A stretch of DNA of 64,000 bases from an uncultured Dehalococcoidia bacterium (GTDB lineage: Bacteria > Chloroflexota > Dehalococcoidia > Lucifugimonadales > UBA3495), in NCBI GenBank assembly GCA_951812625.1, contig CATOSP010000002.1:2056788-2120787 (forward strand). The letters are read 5' to 3'. Positions 1-9,050 of the stretch are shown in pieces. The notes under the pieces are model-generated. The model was not told where the DNA came from and made no database searches. It saw nothing but the letters and a program-made list of their open reading frames with translations. The translations under genes were made by a program, and so were the position numbers. The first letter of the stretch is position 1, and each line of letters starts with the position of its first letter.

Positions 1-386
1 CAATCGACGCCCGCGCCGACCTGGAGGGCGGTGTCATCATGGCACCATTCGATGGAGTAGTGGTCCTGGTGAACGCGGATGCCGATGACGCGGTCAGCCC
101 CGACTCCCTCATCCTCCGTCTCGTCGACCCGTCCGTTGTGGAAGTGGATGCTCAGGTTGACGGCGCAGATATATCATTGGTCCAGCACGGAGCCAGGGCC
201 GCGGTGTCCCTCGACGATATGCAGGATACGACGCTGACCGGTGAAGTGACTATGGTATCTGCAAAGCCGCGGACGGAAAGGGGGATTCTGACTTACCCTG
301 TAACTATCCGGGTCTATGCGCCTGAGGGGGTCGATGTGACTTTGACCAGCGTTTCTATAATCATAAACCCTGGCGGCGGGGGGTAA
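1..386 (+). CDS. RND/ABC efflux periplasmic adaptor (HlyD/MacA-like), C-terminal part
   Basis: Partial gene entering from the left edge; the frame is open from base 3, so the ATG at 39 is internal. The first visible residues (RADLEGGVIMAPFDGVV) match the second half of the lipoyl/barrel-sandwich domain of membrane-fusion proteins, where the APFDG turn is typical. A beta-barrel follows (VDPSVVEVDAQVDGADISLV, then a stretch on blocking by the array and a TLTGEV strand). Such adaptors link an inner-membrane pump to the envelope exit path. The C-terminus is short and ends in four glycines, without the usual membrane-proximal tail, so the end may be degraded. The family call is fairly secure; the pump partner is outside the window. 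Confidence 0.7.
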   Translation, partial: IDARADLEGGVIMAPFDGVVVLVNADADDAVSPDSLILRLVDPSVVEVDAQVDGADISLVQHGARAAVSLDDMQDTTLTGEVTMVSAKPRTERGILTYPVTIRVYAPEGVDVTLTSVSIIINPGGGG

Positions 387-466
387 TCGAGGAGCTAACT
401 GCGCCGACAGGTCAATTGTCCTAGTCCCGGTGTGTACAAACCCATCCGCAGTTGGGAGGGAGCACG

Positions 467-1252
467 ATGGTTAGACTTGGTGGGTCTGCAACCATACCGC
501 ACATGAACGCGTTTCAGGGGCTGGAGGCGCTGTTCCGGCGCAGGGGCATAGCGATGGACTGGGTCCTCTACTCCGACTACGACGCCATGATCAACGACTT
601 CGTAGAAGGGCGGATAGACCTGGCCTGGAATGGCCCCCTGGGATACGTCAAGATCAAGCGGCTACTGTCCGAGCCATGCCAGGTAATAGCAATGCGGGAT
701 GTGGACTTCGACTGCGTCACCTGCTTCGTCACCGGACAGAACTCGGATATACTGACGGTGGAGGACTTAGGGGATAAGAGCTTTGCGGTGGGCAGTCGCT
801 CATCGGAACAGCCAATCCTGGCGTTCCACTTCTTGCGTCAACTGGGCATCGACCCGCGTAATGATCTGGCAGAGGTGTCCTTTTACGAGGACCGGGGCGG
901 CTCCCTGAGCGCCGAGCGTGACGTGATCGCCCGCGTGAGCCAGGGGGAGTATGCCGCCGGGGCCGTCACCCGGCGAACCTTGGAAACCCTGCGGGAAAGC
1001 GGGGACCTGGCCGGGCAGGCGGTGCGGGTGTTGTGGTCGAGTCCAGGATACAGCCATTGCTGCTTTACGGCCCAACGCGAACTGGACCCAACACTGACCC
1101 AGGAATTGACCGAGGCTTTCTTGGCTGTAGACTACGTCGACCCCGTGGGTAAGGAAGTGCTGGACGCAGAAGGCTGCCGCAGCTTCGCCAGTGGAATCAC
1201 GGAGGGTTGGGAAATCCTCGAAGAGGCCGCTATAGCGGAGGGGCTGGTCTGA
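467..1252 (+). CDS. PhnD-like phosphate/phosphonate-type substrate-binding protein without signal peptide
   Basis: 261 aa. ATG 467 is preferred over the in-frame TTG at 452 because GGGAGGGAG lies just upstream of it. The fold of PhnD/TauA-like periplasmic binding proteins is visible: an early LGGSATIPHM strand, the YSDYDAMINDFVEGRIDLAWNG ligand-side motif near residue 45-65, and a later GAVTRRTLE segment. PhnD-type proteins normally bind phosphonate, phosphite or a related oxyanion outside the cell for an ABC importer. Here there is no signal peptide or lipobox and no permease or ATPase beside it, so it may work in the cytoplasm as a ligand sensor, or be exported in an unrecognised way. The convergent PAC2 gene starts 2 nt past its stop. 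Confidence 0.75.
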   Translation: MVRLGGSATIPHMNAFQGLEALFRRRGIAMDWVLYSDYDAMINDFVEGRIDLAWNGPLGYVKIKRLLSEPCQVIAMRDVDFDCVTCFVTGQNSDILTVEDLGDKSFAVGSRSSEQPILAFHFLRQLGIDPRNDLAEVSFYEDRGGSLSAERDVIARVSQGEYAAGAVTRRTLETLRESGDLAGQAVRVLWSSPGYSHCCFTAQRELDPTLTQELTEAFLAVDYVDPVGKEVLDAEGCRSFASGITEGWEILEEAAIAEGLV

Positions 1253-1253
1253 C

Positions 1254-2228
1254 TCAGATCCCTTCCTGGTCAGGCATGTCTTGTTCCGGAGACGGGTCAG
1301 GCAGGCTGCTGAGAATATCCTCCAGGGTCCGGTCCAGGGCCGGGTCCAGTTCTACGGGCTCCACAAAGGGACTGAGGTTGTAGTCGGCCCGGGCGCGGTC
1401 GATGAGTTCCTTGGCCCTGGGGTTGTTTGACGCGATGCGTTCCAGGCTCTCTTGCAACTGCCGCCCCTCATTGTCAGCCAGGGCCAGAAGCTCCGACAGG
1501 TCTATGTCCAAGTTGAACATGAACTTGAGCCTGCGCATAATGTCGTAAAAGGCCCGGTGGTCCCTCGTTATCCCGACCGGCTCGTTGTTGGAAGTCAAAA
1601 AGGGGAACATAGGCGCCATCGCACCCAGGCGGAACATCTCCACATCAGGATGCTGGTCGTGGGCCATGGAAATCAGCGCCATACCGATTGTCGGACCGCT
1701 CCTGCCCCGGCTACCGTAATTTGAATACCGCAGAGCGTACCGGTCCAGCTCCTCCTTCATGCGCGGCTGGCTGTAGACGCAGCTGACGTTACGTTCCACG
1801 TCCGGTGGGGCTGCACCGTTATATCCTTCCACTGCCACAGTCTTCTGGATGCCAAGCTGCTTGACCGCAGAGAAGAAGGCTTGGCCATAGATGTCCAGGC
1901 GCATCCAGGGTTCTTCTCCCAGGAAAATGATCAGACCATCTCCGGCGTCGAAAAAGTAGTTGCGCCGGTGCATCGGCCTTGAGGGCAGTCCGTCTTCATA
2001 CGCAACCCTGGGACGGTAGGCGCCGTGGGTCCCGGGGACCTGGAAAGGGAAGCACAACTTGCCCACTTCCGTGCCGAACTCCCCGATTTCGCGGGCGCCC
2101 AGTTTGTCTATCAGGTATCGAGGCAGGCCGCTGGAAATTTCGCCGCCGTCGGACCACTGCCTCCTCCAGCCGGCGATCATATATTTCGCCTCAGGTTTCT
2201 CTCGGAGAATCACCAAATCATCGGTCAT
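1254..2228 (-). CDS. PAC2 (proteasome-assembly-chaperone-like) family protein
   Basis: 324 aa. The family is recognised by the block FFDAGDGLIIFLGEEPWM, followed by an alpha/beta core with the GYNGAAPPDVER and SRGRSGPTIGMAL segments; PAC2 proteins share a nucleoside-phosphorylase-like fold. In eukaryotes the family chaperones proteasome assembly. Bacterial members in Actinobacteria and Chloroflexota are of unproven function. The C-terminal third is helical and acidic. It is a single gene, convergent with the PhnD-like gene and divergent from the ABC operon. The ATG at 2228 is the first plausible start and lies close to an AGGAGT-like site on the minus strand. Confidence 0.75.
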   Translation of the reverse strand: MTDDLVILREKPEAKYMIAGWRRQWSDGGEISSGLPRYLIDKLGAREIGEFGTEVGKLCFPFQVPGTHGAYRPRVAYEDGLPSRPMHRRNYFFDAGDGLIIFLGEEPWMRLDIYGQAFFSAVKQLGIQKTVAVEGYNGAAPPDVERNVSCVYSQPRMKEELDRYALRYSNYGSRGRSGPTIGMALISMAHDQHPDVEMFRLGAMAPMFPFLTSNNEPVGITRDHRAFYDIMRRLKFMFNLDIDLSELLALADNEGRQLQESLERIASNNPRAKELIDRARADYNLSPFVEPVELDPALDRTLEDILSSLPDPSPEQDMPDQEGI

Positions 2229-2615
2229 GGCTCTTACTCCTTAGCGTCATTATTCATATTAACATTTATCCGCCCTAGTCGGCACAGCCCATGCAACACA
2301 ACGGTGCGCCACCGCCGCCGTCGACGCCCTGTCCTCATCTCCACTCACACTAGCCCAGTAGGAAGTTACGGAACACATACATTGGACGCCGCAACCAATT
2401 AGCAAAGCCTCCCCATATCTATTTCCTTGATAACCAATAGCAATAACAATCATTCCAATTCGGGTTGACACTATTATTGCCCTTCGCTACTATCAGCAGA
2501 ATTTTACTCCGCATGGTCGGATGAATATCTGGACACTTTCAGTGCGAACCATATCAACCTGGCGTTTCCTTGACAGATTCCGGCGCCAACATTTTCATTA
2601 CATGGAGGCTTTGCC
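2229..2615. other. Intergenic region between divergent PAC2 and ABC-importer genes
   Basis: About 390 bases without a convincing gene. It holds the start region of the PAC2 gene on the minus strand and, on the plus strand, a near-consensus promoter at 2465-2493 followed by a 120-base leader. Small open frames here have no family resemblance and no Shine-Dalgarno site. Confidence 0.6.
2465..2493 (+). promoter_or_regulatory. Sigma-70-type promoter for the first ABC importer
   Basis: TTGACA (2465-2470), a 17-bp spacer, then TACTAT (2488-2493). The -35 is a perfect match and the -10 matches four to five of six positions. It points at the lipoprotein gene starting at 2616 and leaves a leader of about 115 bases. 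Confidence 0.65.
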
Positions 2616-4448
2616 GTGCGTCATTCCACGCCTTTTAATGTCAAACCCTTGTTGCTCACCCCACTCCTTGCCGCCCTGCTCTTCCTGGTTGCCTGTGGAG
2701 GCACCGCCCCCGCCGAGCCGGTGGTGGTAGAAAAGGAGGTAATCAAGGAAGTCCCTAAAGAGGTGGTAGTCGAGAAGGAAATCACGGTCACCAAGGAAGT
2801 GGTCAAAGAAGTGGCCGCCGACGTGAAAGTCCTTCCGACAGTCGCGGCCATCGTACAGGCCCAACCCACCGCACCCCCTGCTGAGATGATGGCCACCGAG
2901 GGTATACAGGGTGGCAGGATGCCCCAACTGGACTACGCCGATGTGAGGCAACGGACCCTGATGGCATCGAGCATCAACAACAAGAATGTAGCGATGCTGT
3001 TCAGCGGCCTAGTTGAGTACAATCCTGAAACTGAGGACCAGACCGACCTGAGATGCGACCTGTGCACGAGTTGGGAGCTGGCGGAAGACGGGGTTACCTA
3101 CACCTTCTATCTGCACCCAGACGCCAAGTTCTCCGACGGCAATCCGGTTACCGCCGAGGATGTGGCCTACAGCTTCCTGGCGTCAACCTGCCCGGAGTGC
3201 ATACCGATCCGTGACGGCGAGACCGTGTCGTCGACAATCCAGGTCAAGGCATACTTCGATGATTCCAAAATCATCGATGACCACACTATCCAGATAAAGA
3301 CCCTGAACCCCACCCCGGCCTTCCTGCTGGCGCTGGGTTCGGAGACCTGGCGGATACTGCCCAAGCACGTGGAGGACGCGGGACAGCTTCAGACCACCGT
3401 TAATATGGGCGACCTGGTGGGTTCTGGCCCCTTCATCCACACCAGGCAGGTCAAGGCGGTCTCCAACCACTACGACCGGAACCCCCATTACTTCAAGGAA
3501 GGCCGACCTTACCTTGATGGCTTGGACCAGTACATCATCACCGACACCGGCGCGGGCATTGCTGCCTTCAAGGCGGAGCAGGTGCTGATGACCAACGGCG
3601 CAGACAACTTCAGCGACACCGAAGCCCAGAAATTGGCCGACGAGGAGCCTGAGAAGCTGGTAATCCACTGGGGTGGACTCCCCAGCGTCCAGTACATATT
3701 CTTCAACATCCAGAAGGAACCGTTCAAGGACGTTCGAGTGCGACAGGCGGTCAACCTCGCCATGCACCGGCAGCCTCTGAACCAGACGTTCACGGCCGGA
3801 AGGGGGTTCCCCTGCGCCTCGGTGTTCCCGCCTGGGGCAGGGTACACTTACACCCTGGAAGAATGCCTGGAACTCCCCGGCATGAGGGAACTGAACGGCG
3901 AGAAGCACCCGGACGACCTCGCAGAGGCCCGCAGACTTCTTGATGAGGCTGGCATCCCGGCCGAGGGTTTCAAGATTCTCCTCTCCACGCGCAACTGCTG
4001 CTCGTACCCGGATATTTCCGTAGTGGTTATGGAACAGCTAAAGGAGTTCTTGGGTTGGGACGTGGATCTGAAGGTCTGGGAGTCCAGCGCCGGTTACAAT
4101 GCCTACCGCGACCACGACTACACCTTCGCGGTACAGCGCGGCGGCGCGAACTTCTTCGATCCCGACGCCTTCCTTGACCGGTTCAAGGAAGGGCGGCTCT
4201 ACTTCCGGTGGACGGGTTACGTCGTCCCCCAGATTCCGGAGCTATTCGAAAGACAGTCCAGCGAGCTGGATGTCGAGCAGCGTCGGGTCATCCTCCGGGA
4301 ACTCGAGGAGGTCATCTGGAACGATCCTCCTGCCTCATACCTGTACTACCGGGTCAAGCACCAACTAGTGAACCAGAGAGTGCAGAACTTCCTGCTACAG
4401 GAGCACATGCGGAAGTACGAGCACATCTGGTGCGACCCCGCCTGCTAG
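2616..4448 (+). CDS. Peptide/nickel-type ABC transporter substrate-binding lipoprotein
   Basis: 610 aa, family SBP_bac_5 (DppA/OppA). GTG 2616 is chosen because GGAGG lies 7 bases upstream. A lipoprotein signal peptide ends at the lipobox with Cys27 (FLVACGG). Residues about 38-66 form a linker of repeated Lys-Glu-Val units that is charged and probably helical or coiled-coil. The binding domain follows, with SWELAEDGVTYTFYLHPDAK and FSDGNPVTAEDVAYSF, both hallmarks of the family, and VRQAVNLAMHRQPLN further on. It captures a peptide-like or other small ligand outside the membrane for the permeases at 4595 and 5595. No ATPase genes follow, so ATPases must come from elsewhere. The ligand cannot be deduced. 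Confidence 0.88.
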   Translation: MRHSTPFNVKPLLLTPLLAALLFLVACGGTAPAEPVVVEKEVIKEVPKEVVVEKEITVTKEVVKEVAADVKVLPTVAAIVQAQPTAPPAEMMATEGIQGGRMPQLDYADVRQRTLMASSINNKNVAMLFSGLVEYNPETEDQTDLRCDLCTSWELAEDGVTYTFYLHPDAKFSDGNPVTAEDVAYSFLASTCPECIPIRDGETVSSTIQVKAYFDDSKIIDDHTIQIKTLNPTPAFLLALGSETWRILPKHVEDAGQLQTTVNMGDLVGSGPFIHTRQVKAVSNHYDRNPHYFKEGRPYLDGLDQYIITDTGAGIAAFKAEQVLMTNGADNFSDTEAQKLADEEPEKLVIHWGGLPSVQYIFFNIQKEPFKDVRVRQAVNLAMHRQPLNQTFTAGRGFPCASVFPPGAGYTYTLEECLELPGMRELNGEKHPDDLAEARRLLDEAGIPAEGFKILLSTRNCCSYPDISVVVMEQLKEFLGWDVDLKVWESSAGYNAYRDHDYTFAVQRGGANFFDPDAFLDRFKEGRLYFRWTGYVVPQIPELFERQSSELDVEQRRVILRELEEVIWNDPPASYLYYRVKHQLVNQRVQNFLLQEHMRKYEHIWCDPAC

Positions 4449-4460
4449 AAGCCAAGGACT

Positions 4461-4496
4461 CGATGGGGCCGGGCCCAAATTGGCCCGGCCCCATCG
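4461..4496 (+). promoter_or_regulatory. Perfect 15-bp intercistronic hairpin after the binding-protein gene
   Basis: Arms 4461-4475 and 4482-4496 are exact inverted copies (CGATGGGGCCGGGCC and its complement) around a 6-base loop. There is no T-run after it, so it is more likely a mRNA-stabilising or partial-termination element. It would allow much more binding protein than permease to be made from one transcript. It sits 13 bases after the stop codon and about 100 bases before the permease start. Confidence 0.7.
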
Positions 4497-4594
4497 AAAC
4501 CGCTTCGTGACATTGACCCAGCGGCCAGTCCTAAACGGGTTAATGGCCCCCAGCCCATTCCCATCCCCGGTAACATCGACGTGAGGGTAACAAC

Positions 4595-5554
4595 TTGAAG
4601 GCCTACGTGATCAAGCGGACTCTCATGTTCCTCCCCACGATGGTCCTCTTGACGGTGATAGTCTTTACAATCCTCCGGATCGTGCCCGGAGACCCCGCCC
4701 TCCTGATCCTAGGAGGCGAAGAGGGCGAGGAGGACTTCACCGAGGAAGAACTGAAGAAGCTCCAAGCGAAGTTGGGTACTGACCGTCACATCGCCATTCA
4801 GTACGCCGACTGGGTCATTTCGATGGCCCAACTGGACTTCGGCAACTCCTATCACTACAACAATCCGGTGGGGGAAGACCTCGCCCAGCGGGTCCCCATC
4901 AGCCTGCAACTTACGCTGATGTCGCTGATTATCTCCGGGGTGGTTGCCATTCCCCTGGGAGTGTTCTCGGCCATCAAGCAAGACACCTGGGGAGACTACA
5001 TCTCCAGGGTGATAACACTGATCGGGCTTGCCACGCCCAATTTCTACGTTGGAATTATGACCATTTTCCTATTGGTCCTCTTCTTCGGGTGGATACCGCC
5101 CTTGGGATACGTAAACGTCTGGGAAGACCCATGGATCAATACGCAGCAGCTCATCTTCCCGGCTATCGCGCTGGGAACGTCCGGTATGGCCTTCCTGGCC
5201 AGGGTCACCCGCTCCGCCATGCTGGAAGTGCTCAACGAGGACTACATCCGCACGGCCCGGTCAAAGGGGCTGGCGGAAAAGATCGTCATCTACCGCCACG
5301 CCCTCAAGAACGCAGTGCTGCCCGTGGTGACCATCTTCGGGCTGGCGCTGGGTAATGCAGCGTCGGGTTCCGTCGTCACGGAGATCGTGTTCTCCGTCCC
5401 CGGCATGGGACGCCTGCTGATTGAGGGCGTGCAGCACCGGGACTATCCGATGATCCAGGCCATCATCGTTATCTTCGGGGTGATGGTGCTGGTGGCCAAC
5501 CTGTTCACCGACCTGACCTATGCCTGGCTGAATCCCAGAATCCGCTACGAGTAA
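4595..5554 (+). CDS. ABC transporter permease, DppB/OppB type
   Basis: 319 aa inner-membrane protein with about six transmembrane helices. It opens with the family signature MKAYVIKRTLMFLPTMVLL and IVPGDPA. The EAA loop that docks on the ATPase is visible around residues 215-240 (DYIRTARSKGLAEKIVIYRH ... LKNAVLPV). TTG 4595 is preceded by a GTGAGGG site. It works with the permease at 5595 and the binding lipoprotein upstream. The gap from the first gene (about 145 bases) contains only the hairpin, so one transcript is likely. Confidence 0.88.
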   Translation: MKAYVIKRTLMFLPTMVLLTVIVFTILRIVPGDPALLILGGEEGEEDFTEEELKKLQAKLGTDRHIAIQYADWVISMAQLDFGNSYHYNNPVGEDLAQRVPISLQLTLMSLIISGVVAIPLGVFSAIKQDTWGDYISRVITLIGLATPNFYVGIMTIFLLVLFFGWIPPLGYVNVWEDPWINTQQLIFPAIALGTSGMAFLARVTRSAMLEVLNEDYIRTARSKGLAEKIVIYRHALKNAVLPVVTIFGLALGNAASGSVVTEIVFSVPGMGRLLIEGVQHRDYPMIQAIIVIFGVMVLVANLFTDLTYAWLNPRIRYE

Positions 5555-5594
5555 ATCCGGAGTCCTAAACTCCTACTAGGAGCGAGAGGCATTC

Positions 5595-6533
5595 ATGGCA
5601 CAGCAGCAAGACAGCGCTGTAGCAAGCCCGTCGGAGCCGTTACTGACTCTCCCGGCCCGGCGCGGGATAACCCACAACGTTTCCCGGTTCCTGAGAACCA
5701 AACCGCTCGGGACGGTCGGGGCCACCATAGCGACCGTGCTGATCATACTCGCGGTTTACGTCAAGTTTATTGAGCCGACAGTAGGACTGATCGCCGACCC
5801 ATACAAGCCGTTAGTCTCGAGAATCAACGTCGCTCCCAGTGCCGAGGCATGGTTCGGGGGTGACAAGATTGGCCGGGACGTATATGCACGCTTGCTGAAC
5901 GGGGCATGGATTTCCCTGTACGTCGGGCTGCTTTCGTCGTTCATCGGTACGACCCTCGGGATGGGAGTGGGCATAGCCAGCGCATACTGGGGCGGCAAGT
6001 TCGATCTGGTGGTCCAGAGGGTAATCGACGCCATGATTGCCTTCCCAGGGATCATTCTGGCCATTGCAATCATGGCCGCCCTGGGCGCGTCCATCAACAA
6101 CGTCGTATTCGCCCTGTCCGTGTCGTACATACCCAGCGCAGCGCGGATCATCCGGTCACAGGCCCTGGCGGTCAATGAGATGGACTACATCCTTGCCGCC
6201 CAGGCAGTGGGTGTTGGGACAATGCGCACGATGTTGAAATACATCGTGCCCAACGTATTTGCCATCTACATAGTCATTACCACCTTCCACTTGGGCGGGG
6301 CGATAATATCCGAGGCCAGCCTGAGCTTCCTCGGCGTGGGGACGCCTCCCAACGAACCGTCCTGGGGCGGGATGTTGAACAGTTCCTCGTCGCAGTACAT
6401 CGCGGTGGCATGGTGGCAACCCATCTTCCCCGGTGCTGCCATTATCATTGTAGTGTTTGCGTGGAACCTGCTGGGCGACGCTCTCCGGGACGTGCTGGAC
6501 CCACGGCTCCGGGGCACAGGCGCGCGGGGATAA
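5595..6533 (+). CDS. ABC transporter permease, DppC/OppC type
   Basis: 312 aa with the N-terminal OppC-type helix followed by five core helices. Family motifs are FGGDKIGRDVYARLLNGAWISL (the GTDxxGRD element) and, near residue 195, an EAA loop ending in the IVPN segment. LSFLGVGTPPNEPSWGGML is a strong DppC signature. ATG 5595 follows a GGAGCGAG site. It pairs with the DppB-like permease 40 bases upstream. No ATP-binding subunit is present between here and the TPP-enzyme gene. Confidence 0.88.
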   Translation: MAQQQDSAVASPSEPLLTLPARRGITHNVSRFLRTKPLGTVGATIATVLIILAVYVKFIEPTVGLIADPYKPLVSRINVAPSAEAWFGGDKIGRDVYARLLNGAWISLYVGLLSSFIGTTLGMGVGIASAYWGGKFDLVVQRVIDAMIAFPGIILAIAIMAALGASINNVVFALSVSYIPSAARIIRSQALAVNEMDYILAAQAVGVGTMRTMLKYIVPNVFAIYIVITTFHLGGAIISEASLSFLGVGTPPNEPSWGGMLNSSSSQYIAVAWWQPIFPGAAIIIVVFAWNLLGDALRDVLDPRLRGTGARG

Positions 6534-6623
6534 CCTTCCGGGGCGTCATCTCCGCGGTTCAACCCGTCGATTTCCCATGCTTCATGGACCATCGATTTTT
6601 GCTGTGCATCAGGAGGTGGAAAC

Positions 6624-7136
6624 GTGAGAGGCATATTCCCAATCGCGCTCATGATTGTTCTGGCCGTACTGATCATGGCATGTGGCGGGTCCTCGTCTGC
6701 TGAAACTGAGTCCACCGGTAGTGCCGGTGCCGGCAGTGCGCCGCAGCTCCAGCTTACACCAGCAACACCCCGAGCAGATGCAGGGGAGACCGGCGAGAGA
6801 GTGCGCCCGCCCAGCGAACTGGATATCACCATAGACAACTGCACCTGGGAGCCGGTGGAGGCCGCCGGCGGCCCGGTGGAATTGAACCTGACCTTCTCCA
6901 TCACGAACAACGCCCCCGAGTCCCTGTTCGCCACCTACCGGGTCCAGGACAGCAAGGGCAACATTTTCCGCCCCAAGGGATTCGAGTCTTCCATCACCAT
7001 ATACACCAAGGAGTCCGACGGCCGCACCCTGAACACCGACAAATTCGAGGTCGGGGCCACCGACCTGGAGCTGGTCATAGCAGGCCAGCGCCGCACTACC
7101 GACATCATCCCTCTGGAGAATTGCACCCGGCCCTGA
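6624..7136 (+). CDS. Small lipoprotein of unknown function
   Basis: 170 aa. GTG 6624 has a perfect AGGAGGT site at 6611-6617. A short signal peptide ends at a lipobox with Cys20 (VLIMACGG); a Ser/Gly/Pro-rich stretch follows. The folded part (about residues 65-168) has an immunoglobulin-like, DUF4352-like look (ITIDNCTWEPVEAAGG, ELNLTFSITNNAPESLF) with two Cys that could pair. It follows the importer by 90 bases and may be read through from it. No specific family can be assigned. Confidence 0.65.
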   Translation: MRGIFPIALMIVLAVLIMACGGSSSAETESTGSAGAGSAPQLQLTPATPRADAGETGERVRPPSELDITIDNCTWEPVEAAGGPVELNLTFSITNNAPESLFATYRVQDSKGNIFRPKGFESSITIYTKESDGRTLNTDKFEVGATDLELVIAGQRRTTDIIPLENCTRP

Positions 7137-7256
7137 GCGCCAACGGGTCGAAGCGGCATTAGCAGGATTGATGCATTTCCCGACTCGTCGTGAGTCGCTG
7201 GCCCTTGTACTCCTTATTGCCCCGCATCCTCCCTTTCCCGGCCTCGACCAACCGTG

Positions 7257-7265
7257 TGCTACAAT
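7257..7265 (+). promoter_or_regulatory. Possible extended -10 promoter for the TPP-enzyme gene
   Basis: TGC followed directly by TACAAT (7260-7265) forms an extended -10 element about 70 bases before the start codon at 7336. No good -35 hexamer is seen at the usual distance. Confidence 0.35.
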
Positions 7266-7335
7266 GCCGGAAGCCAGATTCCCTAGCTGAGTGCCGTATC
7301 CCGGCAGCATCATCTACCGCTATCGAGGAACAGCC

Positions 7336-9003
7336 ATGCCGCAAATGCGCGCCGGACAAGCCATCATTGAAAGTCTGCGAGCCGAGGGCGTTGAGTACAT
7401 CTTCGGCCTTGTGGGGACTACCACCAACAGCATTGTTACCGAACTGGCTGACCGGTCGGACATCCAGTTCGTCGATACACGCCACGAGGAGGGCGCGGCC
7501 TTCATGGCATATGGCTACGCCCGCGCATCGGGCAAGCCGACAGCCTGTGTCACCACGTCGGGTCCCGGAACCATCAACCTGCTGACGGGCATCTCCCTGG
7601 CGTACAAGGGCCATGCGCCTGTTGTGGTGATTGCCGGGGATACCGCCAGGGACTACATCGGGCGGGACGGGTCTCAGGCGTTCGACCTCGTAAGCCTGTT
7701 CGAGCCGATCACGAACCTCGCCGTTCAGGTCAATAAGACCGAGCGCATCCCGGAACTGATGCAGGACGCCTTCCGCACCGCTCTTACCGCCAAACGCGGT
7801 CCCGTGTTCCTGGACATCCCCCGCGACTTGATCGACGGCCAGACCCTGGAATTCGATCCGCCCCAGCCCGGTGCGTACAGGGCGGTTAACACCCACGTTG
7901 AGGGCGACGCCCTAGCGGTACAGCAGGCAGTGGCGCTGCTCAAGCAGGCCCGGCACCCCCTGATCATCTCCGGAGGTGGAGTCATCGACTCCGGTGCCAG
8001 CACGGATGCGGTGGCCCTGGCTGAGTCGCTGGACATGGCGCTGGTGCCGTCCTATGGACACAACGACACCGTGCCCAACAGCCACAGGCTTTACGTCGGG
8101 CCGCCCGGAGGCCGGGGCGCCAGTGAAGCCTTGCAAGCCATGAACCGGGCAGATGTAATTCTTGCGTTGGGGACAAGGTTGAACCAGTCCACGACCAACT
8201 GGAACAACAGCGTCCTCGACTCGCAGACCCGCATCATCCAGGTGGACATCGACCCTCAGGAGATCGGGCGTAACCATCCGGTGGCCGTGGGAATCATAGG
8301 CGATGCCCAGGCCGTGGCCCAGCAATTGCTGAGCGCAATCAGGGAAGAGTTCCCAGAAGGACGCCCCAACCCGGAGTGGCGGGCGACCATTGAAGAGCTT
8401 GCGGCACAGCGCAAGTCCCGGATCGAGTCCGAGCGGGAGTTGGGCGGCGACCCTATGATGCCACAACGGGTCTATTCCGAGTTGGCCAGGGTGATGCCCC
8501 GGGACTCTATGGTCACTATCGATGCGGGCGTATCGGCCGGGTTGGCCTATGACCGCGTGCAGTTCGAGGAACCTCGCACCATGTTCAACTACGCCGGCCA
8601 GGGCGGGCTCGGCATGGGCCTCAGCGTGGGCTTGGGCACCAAGCTGGGCAGGCCCGACCGTCCGGCAATCAGCATCCAGGGAGACGGTGGATTTCTCTAT
8701 ACCTCCCAAGAACTGAACACAGCCGTAAGGTACGGCATTCCGCTGGTCAGCATCGTGCTTAACAATAGCTGCCACGGCGCGGAGAAGGCGCAGCAGCAAC
8801 GCTTCTATGACGAAAAGTATATCGGGGTCGACCTGGATAACCCCAGGTTTGACCAGTTGGCCGAGGTCTACGGGGCTCGGGGATTCTACGTTGAGCGTCC
8901 GCAGGACATTGGGGACGCGGTGCAGGAAGCTCTGGCCGAGCAACGACTCAGCGTAATCGAGATTCCGATAGCCGAGTATTTCCCGCCAGCGGCGAGGCTC
9001 TAA
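7336..9003 (+). CDS. Thiamine-pyrophosphate-dependent enzyme, acetolactate-synthase-like
   Basis: 555 aa from ATG 7336, which has GAGGA upstream; the in-frame GTG at 7291 has none. The three domains of the POX/AHAS family are present: an N-terminal pyrimidine-binding domain with the catalytic Glu (DTRHEEGAAFMAYGYARASG, then TTSGPGTINLLTG), a central domain, and a C-terminal diphosphate-binding domain with the GDGGFLY ... VLNN motif. Such enzymes decarboxylate or ligate 2-oxoacids (acetolactate, glyoxylate carboligase, sulfoacetaldehyde acetyltransferase and others). The substrate cannot be told from sequence. A SelA-like PLP gene starts 47 bases downstream and probably shares the pathway. Confidence 0.85.
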   Translation: MPQMRAGQAIIESLRAEGVEYIFGLVGTTTNSIVTELADRSDIQFVDTRHEEGAAFMAYGYARASGKPTACVTTSGPGTINLLTGISLAYKGHAPVVVIAGDTARDYIGRDGSQAFDLVSLFEPITNLAVQVNKTERIPELMQDAFRTALTAKRGPVFLDIPRDLIDGQTLEFDPPQPGAYRAVNTHVEGDALAVQQAVALLKQARHPLIISGGGVIDSGASTDAVALAESLDMALVPSYGHNDTVPNSHRLYVGPPGGRGASEALQAMNRADVILALGTRLNQSTTNWNNSVLDSQTRIIQVDIDPQEIGRNHPVAVGIIGDAQAVAQQLLSAIREEFPEGRPNPEWRATIEELAAQRKSRIESERELGGDPMMPQRVYSELARVMPRDSMVTIDAGVSAGLAYDRVQFEEPRTMFNYAGQGGLGMGLSVGLGTKLGRPDRPAISIQGDGGFLYTSQELNTAVRYGIPLVSIVLNNSCHGAEKAQQQRFYDEKYIGVDLDNPRFDQLAEVYGARGFYVERPQDIGDAVQEALAEQRLSVIEIPIAEYFPPAARL

Positions 9004-9050
9004 CTCGCGTGGACCCCTCGCGCCAGTTGTCGACCAGCAGGGAGAAGGTA

